A stretch of DNA of 64,000 bases, taken from positions 124,001-188,000 of the forward strand of contig NZ_CALNVW010000019.1 of assembly GCF_940670765.1 (NCBI RefSeq). Direction: 5' to 3'. Both the position numbers and the translations under genes were made by a program. Shown in pieces: positions 42,242 to 51,487 of the stretch. Numbering within the stretch: position 1 is the first letter of the stretch; each line of letters opens with the position of its first letter. The notes beneath the pieces are model-generated. The model saw only the letters and a list, made by a program, of their open reading frames with translations, made no database searches and was not told the DNA's origin. Source of the DNA: Streptomyces sp. A 4/2. Lineage in GTDB: Bacteria > Actinomycetota > Actinomycetes > Streptomycetales > Streptomycetaceae.

Positions 42242-43753
42242 ATGGCGGCCACCACCGTTCCCCCGGGCGTGCAGACCCTGCTGGAGATCCTGGTCGGCAA
42301 CGACTGGCCGGAGGGCAACCCGGACGACCTGCGGTACCTGGCCACCGGCTGGCGCGACGCGGAGACAGCGGTCAACGACATCGTGGCGCTGGTGGTCTCG
42401 GCGTCGGCGGCGGTCGACCGGGGCGTGACCGGGCAGACCGGGGCCGCATTCCACGCGTACGCCGACGACCTCACCCGGGGCGCGGAACCGTACCTCCCGG
42501 CCATCGCCGATGCCTGTGAGGCGCTCGCCGGGGCGCTGGAGGCGATGGCGCTGGAGATCGAGACCCTGCGCATCGAGATCATCGGGATGCTGGTGGCCCT
42601 GGCGGTGGAGATCGCCATCGCCGTGGCCATGTCGTTCTTCACCTTCGGGGCCAGCGAGGCGGCCATCCCGGCGGAGATGGCACTCACCCGTGCCGTCATC
42701 GTCCGCTTCATCCGCAAGGCGATCATCAGGCTCGTCGCGCACGTGGTGGACTCCGAACTCCAGCAGGTGGGCTGGGACCTGGTCGCCCAGCTCGACGAGA
42801 TGCGCCGCGGCCACCGGCCGGCCGGCATCGACTGGGGCGAGGTCGGCAAGGCGGCGACCGCGGGCGCGGTCGGCGCGCTCGTGGGCTTCGGCACGGGCGG
42901 CCTCGGCAAGGGGATCGGCAAGGGGCTGACCAAGGGGGGCGGGAAGCTGCTCGGGGACGCGTTCCCCACGAAGCTCTTCGACGGGTCGACGCCCAAGGGA
43001 TTCCGGAACAACCTCACCAAGTTCGGCGCCGGCGCACCGTTCGCCGCGCTCTGGGGAGCGGCGTCCGGTACGGCGGAGGCGGCTGCCCAGGACGCGGCGA
43101 TGGGCAACGCCCCGGGCTCCGACGTGACGTACGGGGCGATGAACGGGGCGTTCGGCGGGATCAAGGGGAAGGGACTGAGCACCCTGAACCCGCACGACTT
43201 CGGGTCCCTCTCACCGGGGAAGTACCTCGACGACTACGGGCAGAAGGCGGGCGACAAGCTCTTCGGGGGCGATCCCGCGGGCGGCTCCGGGGGCCGTTCC
43301 GCGGGCGGCACGGTCACGACGTACGAGAACGGTGCCCGGATCACCACCACCGCCGACGGTTCGACGATCACCTGGCCGGACGGGGTACGGGGAGAGAGTG
43401 CGGCCCCCGGGGAGACGGGAACCGTCCACTGGGGCGACGGCAGCACCACCACCCATCTCGGGGAGGGGATCAGGGTCGACAGCGCGCCCGGCGGTACGGA
43501 GACCGTGCACTGGGGCGACGGCACCAGCACGAGCACCCTGGCGGACGGTACGAAGGTGGAGAGCACGGCCGACGGGACCGCGACGGTCCACTGGGGTGAC
43601 GGTACGACGACGGTCACCCGGCCCGACGGCATCTGGATCGAGACCGCACCCGACGGGACCGAGACGGTCCACTGGGGAGACGGCACGACGACCGTCAACC
43701 GGCCGGAGGCCGTGCCCACCGCCGACGACATCACGCGGATCCTCAACCCCTGA
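42242..43753 (+). CDS. CpnT-like ESX-associated protein with VHWGDG tandem repeats
   Basis: 503 aa. N-terminal helical domain (residues 1-110, VPPGVQTLLEILVGNDWPEGNPDDLRYLATGW) resembles the WXG100-like N-terminus of CpnT-type toxins. A hydrophobic stretch (about 113-140) and a Gly-rich region (200-230, GFGTGGLGKGIGKGLTKGGG) follow. From about residue 365 the chain consists of repeats with WGDG cores at an exact 27-residue spacing. No toxin domain follows. It may be a delivery or adhesion protein, or a toxin shell that lost or swaps its tip. Confidence 0.72.
   Translation: MAATTVPPGVQTLLEILVGNDWPEGNPDDLRYLATGWRDAETAVNDIVALVVSASAAVDRGVTGQTGAAFHAYADDLTRGAEPYLPAIADACEALAGALEAMALEIETLRIEIIGMLVALAVEIAIAVAMSFFTFGASEAAIPAEMALTRAVIVRFIRKAIIRLVAHVVDSELQQVGWDLVAQLDEMRRGHRPAGIDWGEVGKAATAGAVGALVGFGTGGLGKGIGKGLTKGGGKLLGDAFPTKLFDGSTPKGFRNNLTKFGAGAPFAALWGAASGTAEAAAQDAAMGNAPGSDVTYGAMNGAFGGIKGKGLSTLNPHDFGSLSPGKYLDDYGQKAGDKLFGGDPAGGSGGRSAGGTVTTYENGARITTTADGSTITWPDGVRGESAAPGETGTVHWGDGSTTTHLGEGIRVDSAPGGTETVHWGDGTSTSTLADGTKVESTADGTATVHWGDGTTTVTRPDGIWIETAPDGTETVHWGDGTTTVNRPEAVPTADDITRILNP
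43424..43746 (+). repeat. 81-bp in-frame repeat, 4 copies
   Basis: VHWGDG-coding units start at 43424, 43505, 43586 and 43667, exactly 81 bases apart. DNA identity is moderate, protein identity high. Confidence 0.85.
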
Positions 43754-43818
43754 GGGGCACCGCGGTCACGAGCCCCTGAGAAGTACTGCGGTCACGACCC
43801 TCACGAGCCCCTCAGGGG
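43747..43818. terminator. Possible bidirectional terminator
   Basis: 12-bp arms CCCCTGAGGGGC (overlapping the stop codon) and GCCCCTCAGGGG, 48 bases apart, between the convergent ESX-like and YbaB-like genes. Confidence 0.4.
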
Positions 43819-43819
43819 G

Positions 43820-44197
43820 TCACTTCTGCTCGGGCATCCCGCGCAGGGACCGCTTCAGCTCCTCCAGCGCGGCCAGGTCCTCCGGCCCCGCGCTCGCCGC
43901 CACCACGGGCGCGAACGCCTCCCGCACCTTCGCCGAGGCCTGCTGCCTGACCTCGGCGATCGTCCCCACCAGGAGCGCGCCCAGCTCGGCGGGGGCCATG
44001 TCGCGGAAGTCGTCGGTGTCGAACGTGATCTGCCGGATGCCGCCCCGGACATCCCCCACGACCGTCACCGACCGGTCCTTGGAACGGGCGGTGACGGACT
44101 GCCCTTCGAGTGACTCCTGCGCGCCGCGGACGAGTGACATGCGCTCGGTGAACTCGCCCATCAGCGCCGCGAGTCGGTTGTCGTACGCGGAACTCAT
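43820..44197 (-). CDS. YbaB/EbfC-family nucleoid-associated-like protein
   Basis: 125 aa, ATG at 44197 with AGGAGTG ten bases upstream. Pattern of the YbaB fold: N-terminal helix, strand pair (VTARSKDRSVTVVGDVRGGIRQITFD), C-terminal long helix (LGALLVGTIAEVRQQASAKVREAF). YbaB-like genes often accompany ESX/type VII loci in Streptomyces, where they may act as regulators or chaperones. Convergent with the ESX-like protein gene. Confidence 0.78.
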   Translation of the reverse strand: MSSAYDNRLAALMGEFTERMSLVRGAQESLEGQSVTARSKDRSVTVVGDVRGGIRQITFDTDDFRDMAPAELGALLVGTIAEVRQQASAKVREAFAPVVAASAGPEDLAALEELKRSLRGMPEQK

Positions 44198-44394
44198 TCT
44201 TCGGTCACTCCTGCTGTTCGCCCACGTCTCGGGTGCATTCGGCACCACGCTAAGCGCGCGCGGAGGGCACCGGCCGGGGCGCCGGAGATCTTTGACGCGT
44301 GCTTGATCCGCAGGGCATTTCAGGGCGTTCCATGAGCGTTCGCCGAGTCCCGGCCCGAGCGCGCGCGGTCAGTCGCCCGTCCGTTCTCCCGAGG

Positions 44395-45849
44395 TCAGCC
44401 GCCGCCCTGCTCTCCCGAGGTCAGCGCGTTCAACTGGTCCAGGAACCACTGCTGCGGCGGCAGCGCGGTCGCCGCGGCGGCCAGCCGGCCGGTGCGTTCG
44501 GCGCGTTCGGCGTCCGGCATGGTGAGCGCCCGGTGCAGGGCGTCGGCGGTGGCGCTCACGTCGTACGGGTTCACGGTGATCGCGTCGTCGCCCAGCTCCT
44601 CGTACGCCCCCGCCTCCCGGGAGAGCACCAGGGCGCACCCGTGGTCCGAGACGACCGGGACCTCCTTCGCGACCAGGTTCATCCCGTCGCGGATCGGGTT
44701 GACGAGCGCGACGTCCGCCAGCCGGTACGCGGCCAGCGAGCGCGCGAAGTCGTCCTTCAGGTAGAGCGCGACCGGGGTCCAGTCGGGCGTCCCGTAACGG
44801 GAGTTGATGTCGTCGGCGACGCGTCGCACCTCGGTCATGTAGTCGCGGTAGACCGCGAGGTCCTGCCGGGACGGGTACGCGAACGCCATGTGCACCACCC
44901 GGCCGCGCCACTCGGGCCGGGTGTCGAGCAGTTCCCGGAAGGCGAGCAGCCCGCGCACGATGTTCTTCGACAGCTCGGTGCGGTCCACCCGGACGATCGT
45001 CTTCCGGTCCCCCGCACTCTCACCACCACCACCACCACCACCACCGCCGCCGATCCGCTCGCGCAGCGCCGTCATCCGTTCGTCCACGTCCGGCCGGTGG
45101 GACCGCTCCCGCAGGAAGTCGGCGTCGGCGCCGAGGCCGTGCACCGAGACCGCGGTGTCCCCGGTGCCGCCCACGACCGCCGTGCAGCAGGCGACGAAGG
45201 CGTCGGCCCAGCGCCGGGTCAGGAATCCCGCCCGGTCGGCGCCCAGGATGCCGTGCAGCAGCTCCGCACCGATGTCGTCGGGCAGCAGCCGGAAGTACTC
45301 GACCGGCGCCCACGGGGTGTGCGAGAAGTGCGAGATCCGCAGGTCGGGCCGGAGCTCGCGCAGCATGCCGGGCACCAGGGCCAGGTGGTAGTCCTGCACC
45401 AGCACGGCGGCCCCGTCGGCGGCCTCGGCGGCCAGCGCGTCGGCGAAGGCGCGGTTGTACGTGCGGTACGCGTCCCACTGGCGCCGGAACGCCACGTCGA
45501 ACACGGGCTCCAGCGGCGTCTGGTAGAGCATGTGGTGGACGAACCACAGCACGGAGTTGGCGATGCCGTTGTACGCGGCGGCGTGCACCTCGGCGTCGAT
45601 GTCGAGCATCCGCACACCGTCCTCGCCGACCCCGCGCCGGACTGCCGCGCGGTCGCCGTCACCGAGCGCGGCACACACCCAGAGGGAGTCGGTGTCGCCC
45701 TCGATCGCGGAGAGCCCGGAGACGAGCCCGCCGCCACCGCGTGCGGCCTCCAGCTCGCCGTCGTCACGGAGGGTGTACGAGACGGGCCCCCGGTTGGAGG
45801 CGACGAGGACGCGGGCGGCATGTACACGGGCGGCATGCGGAGAGGCCAT
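44395..45849 (-). CDS. otsA: Trehalose-6-phosphate synthase (GT20)
   Basis: 484 aa. VLVASNRGPVSY and GGGGLVSGL at the N-terminus, LWFVHHMLYQ, VLVQDYHLALVPGMLRELRPDLRISHFSHTPW, HGLGADADFL and NPIRDGMNLVAKE(Y/V) cover the UDP-glucose and glucose-6-P sites of GT20. Ten consecutive glycines near residue 267 are an unusual insertion in a surface loop. The -10 box TAGGTT (45861-45856) ends 6 bases before the ATG, so a leaderless mRNA is likely. Confidence 0.93.
   Translation of the reverse strand: MASPHAARVHAARVLVASNRGPVSYTLRDDGELEAARGGGGLVSGLSAIEGDTDSLWVCAALGDGDRAAVRRGVGEDGVRMLDIDAEVHAAAYNGIANSVLWFVHHMLYQTPLEPVFDVAFRRQWDAYRTYNRAFADALAAEAADGAAVLVQDYHLALVPGMLRELRPDLRISHFSHTPWAPVEYFRLLPDDIGAELLHGILGADRAGFLTRRWADAFVACCTAVVGGTGDTAVSVHGLGADADFLRERSHRPDVDERMTALRERIGGGGGGGGGGESAGDRKTIVRVDRTELSKNIVRGLLAFRELLDTRPEWRGRVVHMAFAYPSRQDLAVYRDYMTEVRRVADDINSRYGTPDWTPVALYLKDDFARSLAAYRLADVALVNPIRDGMNLVAKEVPVVSDHGCALVLSREAGAYEELGDDAITVNPYDVSATADALHRALTMPDAERAERTGRLAAAATALPPQQWFLDQLNALTSGEQGGG
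45021..45050. repeat. ACC trinucleotide microsatellite in otsA
   Basis: Eight ACC and two GCC triplets in a row on the plus strand encode ten glycines (GGT/GGC) in OtsA. The stretch departs from the normal GGC preference and is prone to slippage. Confidence 0.9.
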
Positions 45850-45946
45850 GACGCGAACCTAGCCCGCGCCGGAAGCGGGCAAACCTCGGGCGGGCGAAGC
45901 GTGCGTGCCACACCCCGTGAGCCCGGCGTGATCCAGACGAGAGGCC

Positions 45947-46885
45947 CTACGCCGCCCGCCGGGCCGCGTACTCCTCGATGTCGCGCATCGGCGGCCGTTC
46001 CTCCGTGTCCACCGTGTAGGTACGGGGCGTGAAGCCGCCCGGACCCCGCTCGAACTGGGTGAGCCGGGGCCGCACCAGGTGCCCGCGCGACAGCCGCAGT
46101 TGCGCGGTCCGGTAGATCGCGGCGGCCATCCGCCCCAGCGCCAGCCCGTCCTGGTGGCGGTGGACGCGCGAGCCGACGTCGACCTGGGCCAGGGCGTCCA
46201 GCCCCACCGTGTGCAGCGCGTCGACGAGCAGGCCCAGCTCGACCCCGTAACCGACGGGGAAGGGGAGCTGTTCGAGGAGCGAGCGGCGTACCGCGTACTC
46301 ACCGCCGAGCGGCTGGACGAAACCGGCCAGCAGGGGCCAGTGCAGGTTGAGCAGCGGCCGGGCCACCAGCTCGGTCACCCGCCCGCCCTGGCCCGGCTCC
46401 TCGCCGAGCGGCCGGTCGTACATGGCCTTCACGAACTGCACATCGGGGTCGGTCAGCAGCGGCCCGACGATCCCCGAGACGAAGTCCGCCGAGAAGTCCC
46501 TGAGGTCGGCGTCGACGAAGCAGACGATGTCGCCGCCGGTCACCAGCAGTGAGCGCCACAGCACCTCGCCCTTGCCGGGGACGGCCGGAATGCGCGGCAG
46601 GATCTCGTCCCGGTGCACCACCCGTGCGCCCGCCGCGGCGGCCTCCTCGGCCGTGCGGTCGGTGGAACCGGAGTCGATGACGACCAGCTCGTCGACCAGC
46701 GGCACGGCCTCCATCAGCTCGCGCCGGATGGTCCTGACGATCGCGCCGACCGTCGCCTCCTCGTTGAGCGCGGGGAGCACGACACTCACTCCGACGCCCC
46801 GTTTGGCGGCGGTCAGCCGGTCCAGCGGGCGATCGGCCGCCGACCAGGAACGCCTGGTCAGCCAGCGGTCCACCTCATCCAGCAC
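45947..46885 (-). CDS. gpgS: Glucosyl-3-phosphoglycerate synthase (GT81)
   Basis: 312 aa, GTG start with AAGGAG upstream. VSVVLPALNEEATVGAIV and DELVVIDSGSTDRTAEEA form the GT-A UDP-glucose site, VCFVDADLRDF is the DxD-type metal motif, and the C-terminal GLALGRMAAAIYR and HRHQDGL match mycobacterial GpgS. It makes glucosyl-3-phosphoglycerate, the first step to glucosylglycerate, a compatible solute, and in mycobacteria to methylglucose lipopolysaccharides. 97 bases upstream of otsA on the same strand, giving a compatible-solute pair. Confidence 0.92.
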   Translation of the reverse strand: MLDEVDRWLTRRSWSAADRPLDRLTAAKRGVGVSVVLPALNEEATVGAIVRTIRRELMEAVPLVDELVVIDSGSTDRTAEEAAAAGARVVHRDEILPRIPAVPGKGEVLWRSLLVTGGDIVCFVDADLRDFSADFVSGIVGPLLTDPDVQFVKAMYDRPLGEEPGQGGRVTELVARPLLNLHWPLLAGFVQPLGGEYAVRRSLLEQLPFPVGYGVELGLLVDALHTVGLDALAQVDVGSRVHRHQDGLALGRMAAAIYRTAQLRLSRGHLVRPRLTQFERGPGGFTPRTYTVDTEERPPMRDIEEYAARRAA

Positions 46886-47041
46886 GGCGCGTCTCCTTGA
46901 CTGTGAGCCATCTCGCGGTTCGGACGACTATCTCAACCGTCCTTGCCTTCGGTTACAGTCTTGAACAACGCGAATGACCGTCGCATGCCGGGGGTCAGCT
47001 CGCTGACAAACACCCGGGCCTCGTGGCCCGGCGTCATAAGC

Positions 47042-47166
47042 GCTCATCCAGAGGGACTGAGGGAACGGCCCGTTGAAGTCCCGGCAACCCTCCTGCCGAC
47101 CGCGAGGTCATGGTGGGGAAGGTGCCAATTCCGTCTTGCGGCGAAGTACGTCGCGAGGAAGATGAG
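47042..47166 (+). ncRNA. SAM-I (S-box) riboswitch upstream of thrC
   Basis: P1 is CTCATC (47042) with GATGAG (47161). Between them are the conserved SAM-I blocks: CCAGAGGGACTGAGGGAAC, GGCCCGTTGAAGTCCCGGCAACC and GGTGCCAATTCCGTC. The thrC ribosome site (GGAGAGGACC) directly follows P1, suggesting control of translation initiation, with GAGG/CCTC pairing possible. Typical length for the class. Confidence 0.85.
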
Positions 47167-47183
47167 GAGAGGACCTCGCCAGC

Positions 47184-48497
47184 ATGACTGTGCCGACTGT
47201 CGCAAGCACCACCTCCGAGAACGCCGGGACCGCTTCGGACACCGTGGATCTCGGACCCGCCGCCGCTCTTTCCTGCCGCGAGTGCGGAGAGCGTTTCCCG
47301 CTGGGCCCCCTGTTCGCCTGCGCGTCCTGTTTCGGGCCGCTCGAAGTGGCGTACGACCTGCCGAGCGGCTCCCCCGACGAGCTGAAGAAGCGCATCGAGG
47401 CCGGGCCGAACAACATCTGGCGCTACGCCCCGCTGCTGCCCGTCCCCGCCGACGTGGCCTCGCACCCCAGCCTCAACCCGGGCTTCACCAAGCTCGTCAA
47501 GGCCGACAACCTGGCCCGCGAGCTGGGCATCACCGGCGGCCTGCACATCAAGGACGACTCGGGCAATCCGACGCACTCCTTCAAGGACCGCGTCGTCGCC
47601 ATCGCCGTCGAGGCCGCGCGCGCCTTCGGCTTCACCACGCTCTCCTGCTCGTCGACCGGCAACCTGGCCGGTGCGGTGGGCGCCGCCGCCGCCCGCGCCG
47701 GCTTCCGCTCCTGCGTGTTCATCCCGCACGACCTGGAGCAGGGCAAGGTCGTCATGGCCGCGGTGTACGGCGGTGAGCTGGTCGGCATCGAGGGCAACTA
47801 CGACGACGTCAACCGCTTCTGCTCCGAGCTGATCGGTGACCCGATCGGCGAGGGCTGGGGCTTCGTCAACGTCAACCTCCGCCCGTACTACGGCGAGGGC
47901 TCCAAGACCCTGGCGTACGAGATCTGCGAGCAGCTCGGCTGGCAGCTGCCGGACCAGATCGTCATCCCGATCGCCTCGGGATCGCAGCTCACGAAGATCG
48001 ACAAGGGGCTCCAGGAGCTGATCAAGCTCGGTCTGGTCGAGGACAAGCCGTACCGGATCTTCGGGGCGCAGGCGGAGGGCTGCTCGCCGGTCTCCACCGC
48101 GTTCAAGGCCGGACAGGACGTCGTACGGCCGCAGAAGCCGAACACCATCGCCAAGTCCCTGGCCATCGGGAACCCGGCGGACGGGCCGTACGTCCTGGAC
48201 ATCGCCCGGCGTACCGGCGGCGCGGTCGAGGACGTCGACGACGAGCAGATCGTCGACGCGATCAAGCTGCTGGCCCGGACCGAGGGCATCTTCGCGGAGA
48301 CCGCGGGCGGGGTGACGGTCGGGGTGACGAAGAAGCTGCTCGAAGCCGGGCTGCTCGACCCGGCGCTCAGCACCGTCGTGCTCAACACCGGCGACGGCCT
48401 CAAGACGCTGGACGCGGTCGCGCCGACGTCCGGCCCCACCGCGACGATCCGTCCGACCCTGGACGCGTTCCGCGAGGCCGGACTGGCGAAGAGCTGA
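47184..48497 (+). CDS. thrC: Threonine synthase
   Basis: 437 aa PLP enzyme converting O-phosphohomoserine to threonine. An N-terminal zinc-ribbon-like segment (LSCRECGERFPLGPLFACASCFG) precedes the fold-type II core: HIKDDSGNPTHSFKDR contains the PLP lysine, SSTGNLAGAVGAAAARAG the phosphate/homoserine loop, and IPIASGSQL the PLP-phosphate glycine loop. Located behind a SAM riboswitch, which links threonine synthesis to methionine status, since both compete for phosphohomoserine. Confidence 0.95.
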   Translation: MTVPTVASTTSENAGTASDTVDLGPAAALSCRECGERFPLGPLFACASCFGPLEVAYDLPSGSPDELKKRIEAGPNNIWRYAPLLPVPADVASHPSLNPGFTKLVKADNLARELGITGGLHIKDDSGNPTHSFKDRVVAIAVEAARAFGFTTLSCSSTGNLAGAVGAAAARAGFRSCVFIPHDLEQGKVVMAAVYGGELVGIEGNYDDVNRFCSELIGDPIGEGWGFVNVNLRPYYGEGSKTLAYEICEQLGWQLPDQIVIPIASGSQLTKIDKGLQELIKLGLVEDKPYRIFGAQAEGCSPVSTAFKAGQDVVRPQKPNTIAKSLAIGNPADGPYVLDIARRTGGAVEDVDDEQIVDAIKLLARTEGIFAETAGGVTVGVTKKLLEAGLLDPALSTVVLNTGDGLKTLDAVAPTSGPTATIRPTLDAFREAGLAKS

Positions 48498-48578
48498 GGT
48501 CTGCGGCCCCCCGGCCGCCCCTCCCGCCGGTCCCGTCCGTCCCGCACCCCGCCACCCGACTCCTGGAAGGCAACCCGC

Positions 48579-48854
48579 ATGAGCGTCAAGGTCCGCATCC
48601 CCACCATCCTCCGTACGTACACCGGCGGCCAGGCCGAGGTCGCCGCCGACGGCGGCACCCTCTCCGAGGTCATCGCCGACCTGGAGAAGAACCACACGGG
48701 CATCGCGGCCCGCGTCCTGGACGACCAGGGCAAGCTGCGCCGCTTCGTGAACGTGTACGTGAACGACGACGACGTCCGCTTCGAGCAGGGCCTGGAGACG
48801 GCCACGCCGGACGGCGCGGGCATCTCGATCATCCCGGCCGTCGCCGGCGGCTGA
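48579..48854 (+). CDS. MoaD/ThiS-family sulfur carrier protein (CysO-like)
   Basis: 91 aa beta-grasp protein ending in the Gly-Gly needed for thiocarboxylation (PAVAGG). VRIPTILRTYTGG and LSEVIADLEKNHTGI fit CysO/MoaD-like carriers; such proteins donate sulfide to cysteine synthase CysM in mycobacteria and are shared carriers in some actinomycete thio-product pathways. It lies 81 bases after thrC, likely co-transcribed. No activating E1 enzyme or protease (Mec) is adjacent. Confidence 0.9.
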   Translation: MSVKVRIPTILRTYTGGQAEVAADGGTLSEVIADLEKNHTGIAARVLDDQGKLRRFVNVYVNDDDVRFEQGLETATPDGAGISIIPAVAGG

Positions 48855-48876
48855 GCAAGCCCCCACCGTCTTCCTG

Positions 48877-48909
48877 TTGCCCCCTCCGCGAACGAAGCGG
48901 AGGGGGCAA
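48877..48909 (+). terminator. Terminator of the thrC operon
   Basis: Perfect 13-bp hairpin TTGCCCCCTCCGC / GCGGAGGGGGCAA with loop GAACGAA, 22 bases after the carrier-protein stop. Confidence 0.9.
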
Positions 48910-49116
48910 TTCCGTAGGGTTGAACGGGGTAGAGTTGGGGCAGCCCCCTTGATCGTCCGTGCCGCGCGCATATGAGAACGCGACAAGCTGTGGGCAAAGT
49001 GTTGGATCCCTTTGCGTCGTAAGTGCCCTTTGCCTGGCCTGACTTGCCCGAGGATCCCCGGAAATCCGCCCAATGGGGCGTTCGGCCATGCACAGAATTC
49101 TCGTCCGATTGACCTG

Positions 49117-49144
49117 TTGCAGAGGGCAGTTGGGCAGATACATT
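49117..49144 (+). promoter_or_regulatory. Candidate promoter of the cold-shock gene
   Basis: TTGCAG - 16 bp - TACATT; transcription would begin near 49152 and give an 80-base leader before the ATG at 49235. The remainder of 48910-49234 contains no recognisable gene. Confidence 0.3.
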
Positions 49145-49234
49145 CAGCCGCGGTCGACGCGCTCCGGCGCAAGGTCTGACCCGGGTCCCGCGGAGTGCGG
49201 GCCTCTGCAAGGGCCAGTTATAGGGGAGTTAGGC

Positions 49235-49438
49235 ATGGCTCAGGGCACCGTCAAGTGGTTCAACGCGGAGAAGGGGTACGGCTTCATCGCGGTCGACGGT
49301 GGTGCGGATGTTTTCGTCCACTACAGCGCGATTCAGATGGACGGCTACCGCACCCTTGAAGAGGGTCAGCGAGTTGAGTTCGAGATCTCGCAGGGCCAGA
49401 AGGGTCCGCAGGCGGACATGGTCAAACTCGCCGTCTGA
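49235..49438 (+). CDS. Cold-shock domain protein
   Basis: 67 aa, ATG with ribosome site GGGGAG. Nearly textbook CspA-type sequence: [31 protein letters not shown] (RNP1 KGYGFI, RNP2 VFVHY) and the family end [12 protein letters not shown]. It binds single-stranded RNA/DNA as a chaperone. The long leader is typical of csp genes, and in Streptomyces a csp gene commonly lies upstream of groEL2 as here. Confidence 0.95.
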   Translation: MAQGTVKWFNAEKGYGFIAVDGGADVFVHYSAIQMDGYRTLEEGQRVEFEISQGQKGPQADMVKLAV

Positions 49439-49472
49439 TCCAAGGCGCGATCGGCCACCGACGCACTCACGC

Positions 49473-49511
49473 CGAGAGGCCCGTACCCCACAGCGGGGTA
49501 CGGGCCTCTCG
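49473..49511 (+). terminator. Terminator of the cold-shock gene
   Basis: Perfect 17-bp arms (CGAGAGGCCCGTACCCC and its complement) with loop ACAGC. Confidence 0.92.
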
Positions 49512-49545
49512 TGCGTCCGCGCGCGTCCACAGATCCTTGAAGGCG

Positions 49546-49572
49546 CTTGCACTCAAGGGGGTCGAGTGCTAA
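49546..49572 (+). promoter_or_regulatory. CIRCE element 1 (HrcA operator)
   Basis: CTTGCACTC-N9-GAGTGCTAA, the CIRCE consensus TTAGCACTC-N9-GAGTGCTAA with a mismatched left half. Confidence 0.85.
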
Positions 49573-49580
49573 TCATTGCG

Positions 49581-49607
49581 TTAGCACTCTCCCAGTGAGA
49601 GTGACAG
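49581..49607 (+). promoter_or_regulatory. CIRCE element 2 (HrcA operator)
   Basis: TTAGCACTC-N9-GAGTGACAG: perfect left half, three mismatches in the right half. Centre 35 bp from the first element. Confidence 0.85.
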
Positions 49608-49696
49608 AAAGACCGGGTTGGCGAGGCCCGCAGGCCAGGTGGGGCAAGGAACCACCAGGCACGCAGGCCGTCCGTCGCGGGCGCCGCCAGGTCTGA

Positions 49697-51355
<1,659 letters not shown>

Positions 51356-51387
51356 GCCCCGGCTCAGTAGCTCCATCGCTGTACGAA

Positions 51388-51429
51388 CCGAGGGCGGTAC
51401 CCCTGTTTTCACAGGGGTACCGCCCTCGG
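51388..51429 (+). terminator. Terminator of groEL2
   Basis: Perfect 19-bp stem CCGAGGGCGGTACCCCTGT with a TTTC loop, 33 bases after the stop codon. Confidence 0.95.
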
Positions 51430-51487
51430 GCGTTTCCGCCGGACCTCACCCAGGCGTGTGTGCATCTCACCGAGGAGTGCACACGGC

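Noticed and set aside
47042..47166. SAM-IV riboswitch
   Set aside because: The GGTGCCAATTCC block and long P3/P4 arrangement fit SAM-I rather than SAM-IV, although SAM-IV is common in actinomycetes.
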